Assembly (NCBI GenBank): GCA_029931535.1 | Contig: JAQPZY010001628.1 | Span: 1,232,001 to 1,296,000, forward strand | Length of the DNA: 64,000 bases | Reading direction: 5' to 3' | Source of the DNA: Margaritifera margaritifera | Taxonomy: Eukaryota; Mollusca; Bivalvia; Unionida; Margaritiferidae | In this document: positions 36,201 to 51,200 of the stretch, piece by piece | Numbering within the stretch: position 1 is the first letter of the stretch | Layout of the letters: every line of letters begins with the position of its first letter | Notes under the pieces: generated by a model | The model's input: the letters and a program-made list of their open reading frames with translations, nothing else | Told to the model about the DNA's origin: nothing | Database searches by the model: none | Position numbers and translations under genes: made by a program

Positions 36201-39200
36201 TTAGTGTGATGTAGGATTGTATTTGCTGGTATTGTATTTGGACAATTCATGTATACAGTGAATTTGTTGACTTAGTGAAGGTTATGGGCACAGGCATGTA
36301 ATTCAATTCCAATAGACCATTATGTTAATGTTTTGCCAAATTACTATACTTTTGTGGTAAGACTGGCAAATCAAGCTTACATCCTATGAACAATCTATCC
36401 AAGAGGAAAATTTTAAAATGATCAATATTATATGCTGCACACATTGTTTTTGAGAAAAATTCCCGTGTAGGTGTTCACTATAAAAATCTGCCCTGGTGAG
36501 ATCTCCCCATTTACATCCAGTAGTACCTGTGCAGCAAGAGTGATAAAATTAAAATGATTTTAGGTTCAAACCTACTATTTTGTACAATTTACCCATAGGT
36601 AGGCTTCTGAAAAAAATATACACATTTTTTTCTGGTAATTATTTTCAGCCAAAAAGTGACCTTCATTCTTTTAAATATGGTATTTAATATACCACCACAC
36701 ACAGGCTGGTTCCATATCTCATAAAATAATTAGTTGCCTGTGACTTAAAATATGCTTATTTTTTATACATGATTATCAAGAGTAACATGTATCACAGTGC
36801 AATATGTATATTTGTAAAGTTTTTATGCTTTGCAACCAGATTCAACAACATATTATATACGATGGTTGATTAACTAAGAAAAGATAACCAAAAGGAATAG
36901 GCCGAATCAGAGCATGCATTATGATGGCTTGAGTGCACATTGACAATTTGTATGGTCTTCAATTTTGGTCATATTTTCGGTTGATTTATGAAATAAATGT
37001 CAATATCAATTATGATGATGATGATGATGAAGATCAGGACCTGAATTTAAACTTTTCATATTCTCACATTTGTTTGCAAGTTGAAAAGAAAAAAAATCTA
37101 CTCCCAAAATTCAACTTTTACTTGCAGTTTTTCTAACCTGGTTACCAATATACTATAACAAGAAATTGTCAAGGAAAAGAAGAAATCTATTTCTCATTAA
37201 TTTCAACAGTCAGTTTTAATCAATAGGATGTATAAACTGATCAGTAGAAGCTGTATCTGTTTCTTCTGTGTATGATTATATTTCAAAAAAGCAAAAGGAA
37301 AATTAAAAAAAGCAAAAGGAAAAAAGTCATATTCTATATTTACAGCTCAGACTGTGAACAGTGATCATATATACTTCATTTCCTTTATTCAAACGAATCT
37401 TTGCAAGAACTCCAATATTGTACTTCAAACTAAGAATTGATATTTAAACAAACTATGGATTTTTTTATAAAAGTTCTGGTATGTCTGGATTTTTGTTTCA
37501 TTTGTCAGTTGTGGCTAGTACTTACCTTTCAGTGCTTTGTACACTAAGCATCCATTAAACATAGACTACTAAGCATGTTCTGGTAAATGACATAGCTAAT
37601 AATTGTCTAATATGATACTGCGATAGGGCTCAAATCAATAAAATTATTTCACGAGATGTGAATTAACAAAACTCACATAGTATTTCATTTGAAGTAGATT
37701 ATTCAATCTTCCAAAGCAACAAAGTTAAAGTACAAGTCATAGAGGTCATGTAGGCATTCAGTACCAATTATTTCAGCAATAGATGTCAGTTTCAGAATTT
37801 GAGTACACATACATTTAAATGACAATTATCCTGTGTATTTCATTCCTTGCTGATCAATATTACCTGGAAGATCATAATATAAACATGCCAAGAAATGCAT
37901 ATGGCAAAATCAAGGTTAAAGTATGATGAAATTTTTGGACAAGGTCAGGCAAGAGGTATGTTCCAGTATAAACAACATTGAATATTGCGCTATAATGTCA
38001 CAATGAAAGTGCTGCATAATGGAAAACATTCGTAATACCCTGCATTGGTAATGTTTAGACACAATATCCTCTTGTCTTCACACAGTTAAGTACCTGACCA
38101 CCATTGTAAAAGTCCATGGCAATCAATAATTTTGTCTGGAAGTTTTGTGATGACAACTAACATGCAGAGCTTTCAACAATCATGAATAAACAGACTTTGG
38201 TGAAACTATATTATTATTAAAGTTTATAACAACAATTAATATTTTATTTAATATCCATAAATGCACCTACATGACCACTTTGACATAATACTATAGTCAA
38301 CAACAGCAAGTAAAGCACATTAAGATGCAAATGCTTTAAATCTCAACTTGCATTGTGTAAAATAAAGGTGCATTTTGTGAGTATGTGAGTGTTAAATTTT
38401 GAGCCCTGTGTGATGATGATGAAGATGATGATGGTGGTGGTGGTAATGATAATGATGATGATAGAAGTAGCTTTTTGAATAACAGCTGCAGCAACAGAGA
38501 CATCATTGGTACTGTAACTTTCAACTGTAAGAACATAAACATGAATAATGCGGTTGCAAGACACTCAATTTGCACCTCTGCTGTCCAAGGTTCAATCACC
38601 AGTGCTTGCAAACATGGGTCAGGTGGCCCATCATTAGTTGTTGGTTTTCTCAAGGTTCTTTTTCTTCCTTGTCTTGACAGCCACCTCGTGGCAACACTTT
38701 GTGCATTAAGCAAACTTAATAAGAATTGACAAAAATTGACAACAATTTTATTATTTTTAAAAAAAATAAAAATGTGAAAATTCCATAATGGCACTGAAGT
38801 TATAAACAAAAAGGAATTTACTGGTTCCTTAGGACACTGTGATAAAGTGCTGCAGAAGATCCTCTCTGCTGGTGCTTCTGGATATTGGTTGACTTTGCCA
38901 AACTGTCCTTGCCGCTTTCTGTGAACTGTATTTAGGTCATCAGCAAAAGACTTCAAATCATACTGGCCAGGACCCAAGTTAGCTAGTTTCTGAAAACAAG
39001 AGTGAAAAAATCAATTTTTGATACAACGTCGTAACAGTTCTGCTCCAAAGTTTTGTGGCTTTTGTCACAGTCACCGCAACAGTTACAAATAATATGCACA
39101 TATTTTTAAACATTAGGAAATTCATTCTGATTTTTTTCTTCAAAACTAACTGATTTTTGTTCAACTAACTATCTTCTGTGGCCAACAGCTTCCCAAACTC

Positions 39201-42200
39201 AAAATATATTGAATGGTGAGAAACTGACCTGATATGTCCAAAAGTACACAAACCCTGCCTGTCCCTAAACTATAGAAATACATTTTCTAGACTGGTCACT
39301 AGTAACATATAAAAGTGCAAACAACCAAATAACTCAACAAAAATTGATTGTCTTGATTTTTGCATAGACATCAGAAAAACAATGTTAAAATTATCAAGCA
39401 GATCAGCAGCTTACAGGGTAGCCTCTATCTGGGGCCTGTTTTGGCAACCTGTTTCTGTATTATTTGGTTTATCTTATGGAAGGAACCTGTTATTGGCATT
39501 GCATTAAAAATCTGACCTGTAATATAAACATTGTTTCAATTCCTGTCTCATATTTGTTTACTACATTTCTCACAAGGTAATATATCACAAATTCAAATTT
39601 AGAATATAATTGCAACTGTCATTTCATTATTTTTATGTTTTGCATATCACAGCTTTGTTGTTTAACAATTGGTACTCACTGGGGCAGCCAGATAGCCAAC
39701 ACTGATAGGCTTATTCCTGTCACCTGAGAACATATCATACGGCCCTCGTAAACTTGTCGTCTTACTGATCAGCTCTTCAGAGAAGCTCTTGAAGTTGTAG
39801 GTACCTGGTCCTAACACAGAGCCCTAAAAAAATGTCAAGCTTGTTAAAATAAAAACATATGGGAATGTAAAATACACATACCAACACAGTAACATATGAG
39901 AATGTAAAATACACATAACAACACAGTAACATATGGGAATGTAAAATACACATACCAACACAGTAACATATGGGAATGTAAAATACACATACCAACACAG
40001 TAACATATGGGAATGTAAAATACACATAACAACACAGTAACATATGGGAATGTAAAATACACATACCAACACTGTAACATATGGGAATGTAAAATACACA
40101 TACCAACACAGTAACATATGGGAATGTAAAATACACATAACAACACAGTAACATATGGGAATGTAAAATACACATACCAACACAGTAACATATGGGAATG
40201 TAAAATACACATACCAACACAGTAACGCATGAAAAAGCTATGTACTATTAAAACTGTGATAACTGCAAAGATTTAAACCAAATTTCATTTTTTTATCATA
40301 ACAAGGTATCAAAATTTAAATAATTATAAACCTAACCCAAAATGTATCTTCAATCGCCTGAAAAAAAAGCTTAAGAAAAATAGCTGACAAACTTTGACAA
40401 AAACTAGAAATGTGCTGATGGAGAACAATGCTCCACCACAGTGCCTGAAAACCTAAACACAAAACCTAACCAAGGTGTCAACGATGGATGGATGGACAAG
40501 GATAACAATAGATTATCCTAACACAATCATGGTGGGACATAGAAACTGAAACCTATTAAAAAATGTACTGCCTGTCTCTATACTTTCAAATCACAATAAA
40601 ATCTATGCAACAATTTACTTTGTGTACAGTTGGTATGATGCAGAACTGGTCCTTGTTTCACTAAACAATATATGGTTAAGATTATGTGTGCAATTTTTAT
40701 AAACAGTTTGGTCCCCATTCCTTTCCTAATGCATATTTTTAAAAAAATTGTTTATGCATTTATGAGTTTAATGTTGTTTTTTTCAGCATTTATCATGGTA
40801 TAAACTGTAAGTTGCTGAATCACACAGTAAATAATGCCTGATGGACATTATGTAAGCAGTATGATTCAACAACTGGCAGTTTATACTATGATAAATGCCA
40901 AGAAAAACAACATTAAATTCTTATAATTGCAATCCAGAACTTATTTAATTTTGTCTTTGAATCTGTTGTTGTTTTTATATCTAAGTTTTCCTTTTCTGAC
41001 CTTCATAAACTTGTCACATAACAATATTCTCACTTTTTAAAACAGCTTATGCTGATTGATTGTCACATAAGAACATTCTCACTTTTTAAAACAGCTTATG
41101 TTGATTGACTTTCCTACATGAAAAATAAGAGTCACATTGACAATCTTCAAATTAGCAAGCTGGATAAAAGAATAAGTATTTCTCTCACACAAAAATTGGA
41201 ACACTTGACTTCAAATTAGCAAGCTGGATAAAAGAATAACTATTTCTCTCACACAAAAATAGGAACACTTGACTTCACAAAACTTTCCTGGTGTCCTGAT
41301 TCAGATGTAAGAGAGTAAAATCCCCTCTGTCTATGGCCTCGTCACATGTTTGATATCATAATAAAGGGAAGCTTGCAGATTTAGATTTTTCATTTTAAAA
41401 TATGTATAAAAAGATGAATTTACATGTTCAAATCACAAAACCAATTTTCTTAGTGTTCATTTCAGTTGGTTGGTCACACAACTCAATTTTTAGCACTAAA
41501 ACATAGTTCATTAAACAGTTTATTCAGAAGTATTAACAGCTGATCATGGTCATATAATGATGTTTTGGCCAATTAAATTATCTGTTGCATGAAATATTTA
41601 TATTAATTACAATTATTATAATATGTTGCATAGTGAAACAGGGGCCTCATCATGAATAAAATACCACCAGTAAACATGCTGGAAAATTAATTATGCTATG
41701 ATCAGCATATTCTAGGTATTTCAGAATCTCAGCTTAAAGTAAAGCACCCTGATTGAATGTTTGAAATTGAACGATACCAAAGATCAATATGACCACATAT
41801 TCTAGGGGTGGATGAATACCAAAGATCAATATGTAAAGATAGGACCACATATTCTAGGGGTGGATGAATACCAAAAATCAATATGTAAAGATAGGACCAC
41901 CTATTCTAGGGGTGGATGAATACCAAAAATCAATATGTAAAGATAGGACCACATATTCTAGCGGTGGATGAATACCAAAAATCACTATTTAAAGATAGGA
42001 CCACATATATACCAGGGGTGGATGAATACCAAAGATCAATATGTAAAATCAATATGTAAGGATAGGACCACATATTCTAGGGGTGGATGAATACCAAAGA
42101 TCAATATGTAAAGATAGGACCACATATTTTAGGGCTGGATGAGTACCAAAGATCAATATGTAAAGATAGGACCACCTATTCTAGGGGTGGATGAATACCA

Positions 42201-45200
42201 AAGATCAATATATAAAGATAGGACCACATATTCTAGGAGTGGATGAATAAGAGTATGTTAGGGACGATATTGTATATAAATGTAGAGTTGACCTAGGGAA
42301 CACTGATATAGAGGCCATTTGGTTAGAAATTAAGCAGAGAAATACCAATCCATTTCAAGTTGATTTTGTTTACCTAAATCCTAGATGTAAAAGTAAACAG
42401 AAAGATAAGTTTGAAATGATTATTGAAAAGGTGCTCACTGAAAACAAGGAAATGTTCATAATAGAGAATTTCAATCAAGATTGATTTAAGGTGAAAGTCC
42501 ACAGAAATTGGTTAGATTTTATGGAGTCTTTTGGATTATATATCAAGTAGTTCGAGATCCAACAAGAATCACAGGTCATTCAGCAACTCTTCTTGATCAT
42601 GTACCGGTACATTGCAGTAGTCTTTAAAAAGTAACAACCATATTCATTTATAAAACTGGTCTCAGTGATCATTTTCCAACATTCTTCACCGATAAAATTA
42701 ATGTAAAATGATTCCCTCTAAAGACAACCACACCACTATCAAATGCAGATCTTTTAAAAACCTCAACCTGAAATTTTTTTTCTGTGATATGGAATTAGTA
42801 CAATGGGATACAATTAAGATATTTGATGATCCAAGTGAAGCCCTTGACACCTGGATGAAATTATTCTTAGATGTAGTTGATTAACACTTACCTATGAAAA
42901 CTATGTGAAATATGCACATCAACCAGAATGGTTGACATCCAATATTCCTGAAGCCATGAGAACTAGAGACAGAGTTAAGGCTTAGAGAAATGAAGGAGGT
43001 TACAAGTCATGGAGGAATCAAGTTACAACTCATTTGAAAAGCTATGAAAAATTACTGCCAGAAAATTATAGAGAATGAAAAGAGGAATCCAAGTTTAGAA
43101 AATGTTCCAAAAATTGTGGGCAGGTAAATTTAGTAGTTTTAAACTATTTCACAAGAAGGACAGGATATCACTGATTCTTATCAAATAGCTGATATTTTTA
43201 ATGACTTTTTTTGTAAATGTACCTAGTAAATTAAATAGCCATCAACTGATACAAATTAAGATGTGCTAAAGGCATACTGTATAAATAAACTACCCCCTGA
43301 TGAACTTTTCTAAATTCCTGAATTTCAGATAGATAAAGTTTTAAATATCTTTCTGAGTTTGACCTGTCAAAAGCAAGAAGACTTGATCAAATTGGCCCAA
43401 GGCTTTTAAAAGCAGCCTGTCTTGTCATAGCAGAAAGCATTACACACCTTAATAATCATAGTATTAAAACTGGGTCATTTCCTCACATATGGAAGGTAGC
43501 TAAAATCACCCCAATTCATAAAACTGGATCTATGACTGATGCTAACAATTTTAGATCAATTTCAATTCTACCAACCTATTCCAAATTAATAGAAATACAT
43601 GCACATGACAGTCTAATGGATTTCTTTGTAAGTAACAACCTATTAACAAAAATCAGTCAGAATTTAGGTGCAATCACTCTTGTGAAACATCATTAATATA
43701 AATGATAGATAAATGGCTACAAGCACTTGATGAGGGAAAGCTTGTAAGTATAGTCTTAGTAAATATTAAAAAAGCATTTGATTTAGTTGACCATGAAATT
43801 CTTCTGGAGAAACTTCAAAATTTATAAATTTAGACAGTTTTAAAATGGTTTTCATCTTATTTCACAGAGCGGTACCAAAAAGTCACAGTAAATGGGGTAC
43901 TCACAAATGATCAACTTGAACAATATGGTGTTTGACAGGGTTCAATACTAGTTCCCCTCCTGTTTTAATCTTTATCAATAATTTGCCTCTTTACTTAAAA
44001 AACAATATTTCAACTATAGATCTCTATGCTGATGATACCACACACTCTGATGCAAAGTTTACTTTAGAGATACTACAAGCTAATTTACAAGGTGCCCTAG
44101 ATGATTTTAAAACTTGGTGTAAACAGAATGGAATGACTCTACATATCTCAAAGACCAAAAGTATTCAGACTACAACAACCAAGAGAAGATCAAGATTATC
44201 TTAATTAATACTGGATATTTCTTACAAAGATACCTCACTGCAGGTTGTCTCACATGATAAGGTTATTGGTGTGCATGTTGATAACAACCTAATATGGAAT
44301 GAACACATTAGACATGTAATGAAAAAGGTCTCATCTACTCTATCACTGCTATCCAAGATTAAACACTTCCTCCCTATTTCTCATACAGTTAGGTTTTATA
44401 AAATCTATGTTCAGCCTACTTTGATTATTGTAATATGGTATGGGGAAACTTGTCACACTTATCTGACTAAACAGTTCAGACTCCAGAAATGAGCATTTCA
44501 GATTATAATAGGTGAAAATTATATAGATTCCATTCATGCAGTCAACCAATATAATAACAAAATTCCAAAACCACAAAAATAATTACTTATAAATTTTTTT
44601 GCATATTCAGGTCCACTGATTTGGAATAGTTTACCCAGATATGTGAAAGAAGCACCCTTATTAAATGAATTTTTTTATGAAAGAATAAGAAAATGTCTAC
44701 ATGATACATCTGTATGATTAATAAATATATTTTCTGTCATTCCTCCAGTTTCTTTGCTTTTCTGTTCTCCTCACAGTATCATACTGTTATCTTTTCTTTT
44801 CCCTCTCCTTCAATCTCTCTTTTTATGAAACTGTGAATAACTGTATTGCAATGCATCTTTGTACATTTACTTCAAAATACTTGTATATAAAAGAGGGCCT
44901 TAAGGGAGACAAGTTTTGTAAACTAACTGGGTTACCCTCTGGAAATAAAGACTTCATTATTATTATTACTATTATAGTAAACACCCACAGAAAAGTTTAG
45001 CAGTGCTTACAACAGATGGCAAGTTTCTTGGAGTAGAGGATCCAGCATCCAACATGCCCACTGTGCTGGTCGATTTCTTCTCTTTTTCCTCTATAGCTGC
45101 TTGGGGAATTCCACCCTTCCCATATGTTCCTGGTCCAGGAATCTCATTCTGTAACATGAATATATTTAGGTTTACACAATGCATATTATCTATAGCTGCT

Positions 45201-48200
45201 TGGGGAATTCCATCCTTCCCATATGTTCCTGGTCCAGGAATCTCATTCTGTAACATGAATATATTTAGGTTTACACCATGCATATTAGCACATATTTAAA
45301 TATACTTGAAGAATATTACATGTAGCACATCATCATCATACAAAATACTTGATCATGAAATTTGCAAGAATTTCTACCTTACATGGGATAACTGCATTTT
45401 CTTGACAATTAGAATGAGTATTTTCTGCTTGGTAATCTTTGAATTCTCAGATATTGTTTATAATATCTAATGGATTGCCCATGTGTCAGTCAAACCTTAT
45501 GGCGTGTCAGTCAAACCTTATGGCTAAGCAGTTACCAGCATTCACAGACAGACAGAATGCTTGTCAGAGCTTTTAGATCTAATGGTCTGACACATAGTTA
45601 ACTGCCATAAAATCAAATTTTTGCAGCTCCAATGCCTCCAGGGTCCATGATATGGGACAATTCCAGCATAATAATCACTCCAGTGCCAGTCATTTCAGCG
45701 AAATACACAGAGAAAGTGAAGTCATGGTCCATACAGCCCTAGTATGTTGTTTTTCAAGGACTTCCACGTTTTCAATGAGTATTTTTTCTTACTAAAATTG
45801 AGATTTCTCCATGTGTTGTTTTGTTTATCACTACATAAATAGGTACAAAAGTACAAGAAAAAACAAATTATTAGTACACCATGACATCAAAGCACTGCTA
45901 AATCCATCTGGTAACTACCCATGTTGTGTGTCATTTGATCCACCCAATTTTATCCCATTTGAAGTATTTATTTATAATTTTTGGAAAATACATAAATAAC
46001 AAATATTCTGACTTTAAAAAGTTATATATTTTATTGTTTTAACATTCTGTATTCCCACATATAAATTCAAGAAGTTCTGGGAAAATTTCAAGGAGTTTTT
46101 AAAGAAATTCAAGGCCTGTTCAAATATAAAACCAACTTTTTCAAAATTCGGGGAGTTTTCAAGGCCACCCCTCAAAATCAATGATTGTTAAAGATTGTAT
46201 AAACCATGGAAGTTGACTCTGCCTTTTCTCGAGTTGATATCTTCACATATTCCCACCTCCTTTCAGGCCACTGAATGATTTCACATTCCAATCACAACAT
46301 CAACTCCTGTGTTTTATTTTTTTCTTCCTGTTCAATAAGCAAGGTAAAACAGTTAAAATTGCATTTCCTGCTTTTTTATCAACTTTTCTGTCAAATGAAT
46401 GATTATTTATATTTGCAAATTACATTTCAATCTTCAAAATTTCAACCAAAAAATTCACACATGAAACTATACCAGAGTGAAATTCAAAGTACTTTCTAGC
46501 CCAAACACAAGCAACTTATTACTATTTGTAGGTTGACAAGCTGACTGCTAGTAAAAGTAAACATGTTTATTTCTTATTTCATCATGTAAAAGTTAGGAAG
46601 AAAGGACTTATACCTTGATATCTGTCACTTGTTTTCAATATTAACCTATTTTCAAGGATATTTTTTTATATTTTCAAATTTAATCGAGTATTTCTTTTCT
46701 TTTTATACTATTTAATTCAAAAGTTTTGCATTGCACCATAATCTTTTGTTTGGATGCTTACATTATTGTAATAAATGTTTTATCATGTGCTTAAGTTAAA
46801 ACAAACATAAAAACATTGATGTGTTTAAATATATGGTATACATGAAAAAGAGTTACACTATGAAACTGCTGGTTCTGAATCTTGTTCTCATTTAACTTTC
46901 ATTTTCTCTCAATATCTGCCAGTGAATGATACATGATTTCCATTTTCTATGCATCATTTTTCTTTTAAAAGTTAACAACTCACTGATTAAATCTTAGATT
47001 ATGTATTTCTGTATGTTTCTTCCTTCTGAAATTGAGTCCCTTGTGTCATTACTTCAACCTCAAAAATATGTTCCAATACTGGTCGTCAGTGACATTGCAC
47101 TGAAAACTCAGCTTACATCTGAACAAACCTGAATATTTCAATATCCAAATATGCTGTTTTAAAAGAAATGTATTGTCATCTGAACAAATGTTATCACCTA
47201 TAGCGGTGTTAGTGATAGCTAGCATCAACACAGACATGGAATGGACATACACTAAAGAAAACTTGAAGGCTGCAAGATTTTTATATTTTTCCTTAAAGTC
47301 AACACACATGATGATGAAAAAGCATACCCAGGGGGTGTACAATGACTCAAGATTAGAGGGACATAAACCAACAAAAGTCCCACAAATGGACTGACACTCT
47401 ACTGATTGAAAATAATTTCCAAGAATTTGAGATAAGACCATTTCTTATGTTTAACTGCAGAATGTTGAAACCATCTCTGATATTTCTGAGCAATAACAAG
47501 ATTTTCAAATTAACTGCTGTGGTGGCCACATTTAGGACCAACTAGACATCATTAGAAGTATTTTCAGCAAAAACCCCATGTGAATATGACCATCCAGAAG
47601 GAGTAGCCATAACAAGATTTTCAAGCTGGATGTTAGATAGGCATAATTTTCATTGAGGCAAAACTAGACACCATAATTAAGTCTTGTGGTGAAAAGCCAG
47701 TGTCAATAAGACTTTCAATTTAGGATGAGTAGTGATAAAAAAAATTACAAGATAGCTGCCATGGTGGTCATACTGGATGTCTGATTGGCACAATTTGCAA
47801 AGTCACCTCATGAAAACCTAAAGTCAATATGACTTTCCATTTAGGAGTAGTGATAACAAGATTTTCAAGCTAGAATTATTTTCATTTAGGACCAACTAGA
47901 ATTCTTTTTGGTAAAAATGCAATGTCAATATGACTGTCCATCTAGAAGAAGTAGCAATAACAAGATGTTCAAGATGGCTAATGTGGTGGCCATAGTGGTC
48001 AGATTGGCACCATTTTTATTTTAGACCAACTAGACATGATAAGAAGTCTTCCAGTGAAAACTCCATGTTGATATGACTTTCCGTTCAGGATGAGTAGCAA
48101 TAGCAAGATTTTCAAGATGACTGCTGTGGTGGCCATATTGGATGTCAGATTGGCACCATTTTCTTTTAGTGAAAACCTCTTGTTAATATGGCTTTCCATT

Positions 48201-51200
48201 CAGGGGAAGTAGCAATAACAAGATTTTCAAGATAACCACTGTGGCAGTCATATTGGATATCTGAATGGCACCATTTTCATTGAGGACCAACTAGACATCA
48301 TAAGAAGTATTCTAGCAAAAACCCAATATCGATATGGCTGCTGTGGTGGCCATATTGAACATCAGATTGGCACCATTTTCATTTAGGACCAACTAGACAC
48401 AATAAGATGTCATGTAGTGAAAACCCCATGTTGATATGACCATCCATTCAGAAGGAGTAGTGATAACAAGATTTTCAAAATGGCCACTGAAACGGTCATA
48501 TTTGATGTCTAAATGGCACCATTTTCATTAAAGACCAACAAGACCATGGGATGAATGTGCGTGTAAAGTTTCATGGCAATCCTCTAAGTTGTTTAGGGGG
48601 CGCTATACAGATAATACATGCTTTTGAGTGAGTGATAGGTGTAAGATGAAGTATTTTGCATTTGCAACATGCACAATGGAGAGAATGTTGGCATACCTCT
48701 ATGTTACTTTCATGTACTGTGGCTGAAATTTCTTTACATATTGTACTTGTGGAAACTGGACATGATCTAAGCACACAGCGGACAAAATGGCCGCTCGAAA
48801 GTACTCGAAAAATCAGCCTGAATTAGTCAAAAGTGCACTATTTTCAGCAGTTATTAAAATAGGGAAACAAATTTTGCCAGAGCAGACAATACCAGCCTCT
48901 GAAAGTACTATGAATGAATTAAAAAATATCCAAAAAGTAAAAAAAGTTATCGGCTCTTTTTTTAAAATTTACCTTTGAAGTCCAGGAAGTGAAAATGACC
49001 AAGCGGAGCTAGCAGTTTTTTTAGTGGTGCACATCTTAAGTAAGACCAAGCTGTATACTCTATAACCCAAATTTCACCCATCAATCATACACCAAAATAA
49101 AGGGAATTCAAAGTTCTTTTAACAATACCTAAGATATACAAGGTCTTTTTTAAATAGCCAGGACAGCCAGTGAGGAAAACCTGGGTAATTCTTTTTCTTT
49201 AAAAATCTAACCCTATGCAAAGTATGAAACTGGAGAGCGCCACTTTAGAAAGAGTAGTGATAACAAACTTGTGCTAACAGACAGACGAACAACAGGCCAT
49301 CCCATAAGCTCTTCTGGTCTATGACCAGTACAATTAAAAATTGCGGGAACTGCAATTCTTTGCTCAAGGTGCAACACGGATAACTCTGTGTAATGTTTTA
49401 ATTTCAGATTTCTGTTAAGCAGAGTACTGAGTCTGAGTTCAAATTGTTTGCTTTTTTTTATGATGCCAGACATTGTGGGGTGTAATCCACACACTGGGAA
49501 TGTGATTTTGTTTTTTTACTATGCCTTATTGTAAAATTAAGTTCCTAAATCTAAAAGAAGTAGAAGATCAACTACCATGGGCTTTCATGGGTCACAAGAA
49601 AAAATAAATACAAACGACAAGACCATGGCCTGCATGTCAAACCTGCAACCAAACCACAGCTGTAAAATGTGTGACCTTGACCTAAAGGTTATAAGAGGAG
49701 AGCAAGCATGTCGGAAAATGAATTGTCTTAGTTTCATAATGATGCATTCCAAGTATGAAGAATATCCATCAAGGGGTTTAGACAATATAAGCAAATTAAA
49801 AATATTTAACCAAGCTTAATGCAAAGTTTCTATAACTATGACTCTGGCCTCATGATCAAATGGACAAAAGCACGTGTAACGAAATGAATTGTCCTAGCTT
49901 CATAATAATTCATCACAAGTATGAAGAAAACACATCAGGGGTTTAGGAAATATAAGCAAATGAAAATGTTTAACCAAAACCTGAACACAGATTTTCTGTG
50001 ACTATGACCTTGACCCCAAGGTCAATGGAGCAAGTATGCATGTCATTGAATGAATTCTCTTACTTATCATCATAATGATTTATCACAAGTATGAAGAAAA
50101 TCCATCAAGGCATTTAGGCAATATAAGCAAATGAAAAAACTGAACCAAAACATTACAGCAAATTTTTTATGACTGTGAACCTGACCAAAAGGTAAAACAT
50201 GTCATAGAATGAATTGTCTTAGCTTCAAAAAGATTCATGCCATGTATGATGAGAACTGTTCAAGTGATTTAGGAAATATATGCAAATAAAAAACTTTAAC
50301 CAAAAACATAACAAACTATCGACGCTTCCCCCACCACCACCGTCGGAAAAGTGACTGTTATGTTCGACTTCGCACTAACGTGCGCTTGACAAAACTCTTA
50401 AGCATGGTAGCAGAGACTTACTTCATACTGCTCACTGAATCTGACTGCCCTGGTGGCACAGATTCCTCGAGTGCTACGAGGCCTCTCATCTGCAAGCTCA
50501 TGGAAATCTTTGATGTTATAAGATCCTGGACCCAGCTTTCTGGCCTGATAAAGAAAAAAGAGAAATCAATTATTCAAGTAATGCTTTATGCTATACAGTC
50601 AAGTCTGTTGAAGCCAATTTAATAGGTCTTATTTATATATAAATTATTCAGATTTAGCTGCATGTCAAACCAGCTGTTTATGCCTTGTATATGTTTTATC
50701 ATAGTAGTATACACCCCAAATGTAAAAATTGTGCATCAAGTACATGTAACTGTAAAAGTCCTCATGAGACATTAGTTTGTTGAGCAAATGAGCTTCTTCT
50801 TTACATAAAGTTATTATTATCATTATTATTATTGAAAGCTTATTCAAGTCCTGAGGGTAATCTGTGTTGACAGATTTGACTATACACATACAAATTTCTG
50901 CACAACTAAACAGGGCTCGAAATTGATGCTAGCAAGCTAACATCTTGCTAGTGACAATTCTGATATTGCTAGCTAAAAAAAGGAACTAGAAGTTTCTTGC
51001 TAGTAATATTTTGTATTCAAATTTCAATTTTATTGAAATGCGCTAGTGGACATTGAAAATATCCTGATTTTTGCTAGTCGAAAATATTGCAACTATCAAA
51101 ATGCTGCTAGTACTGAAAAGAGTTAATTTCAAGCCCAGTGATTTATACAAGGGACTGATGCTACTGTCCAAAAAGAATCTCCAAGAATTCAAAAGCATTT

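Noticed and set aside
39777..40230. Three overlapping minus-strand frames of 128-147 codons with VCVFYIPICYCVG-type repeats
   Set aside because: All come from the 37-bp minisatellite. Only the last residues of one (RTRYLQLQELL) overlap exon 4, and in the wrong frame.
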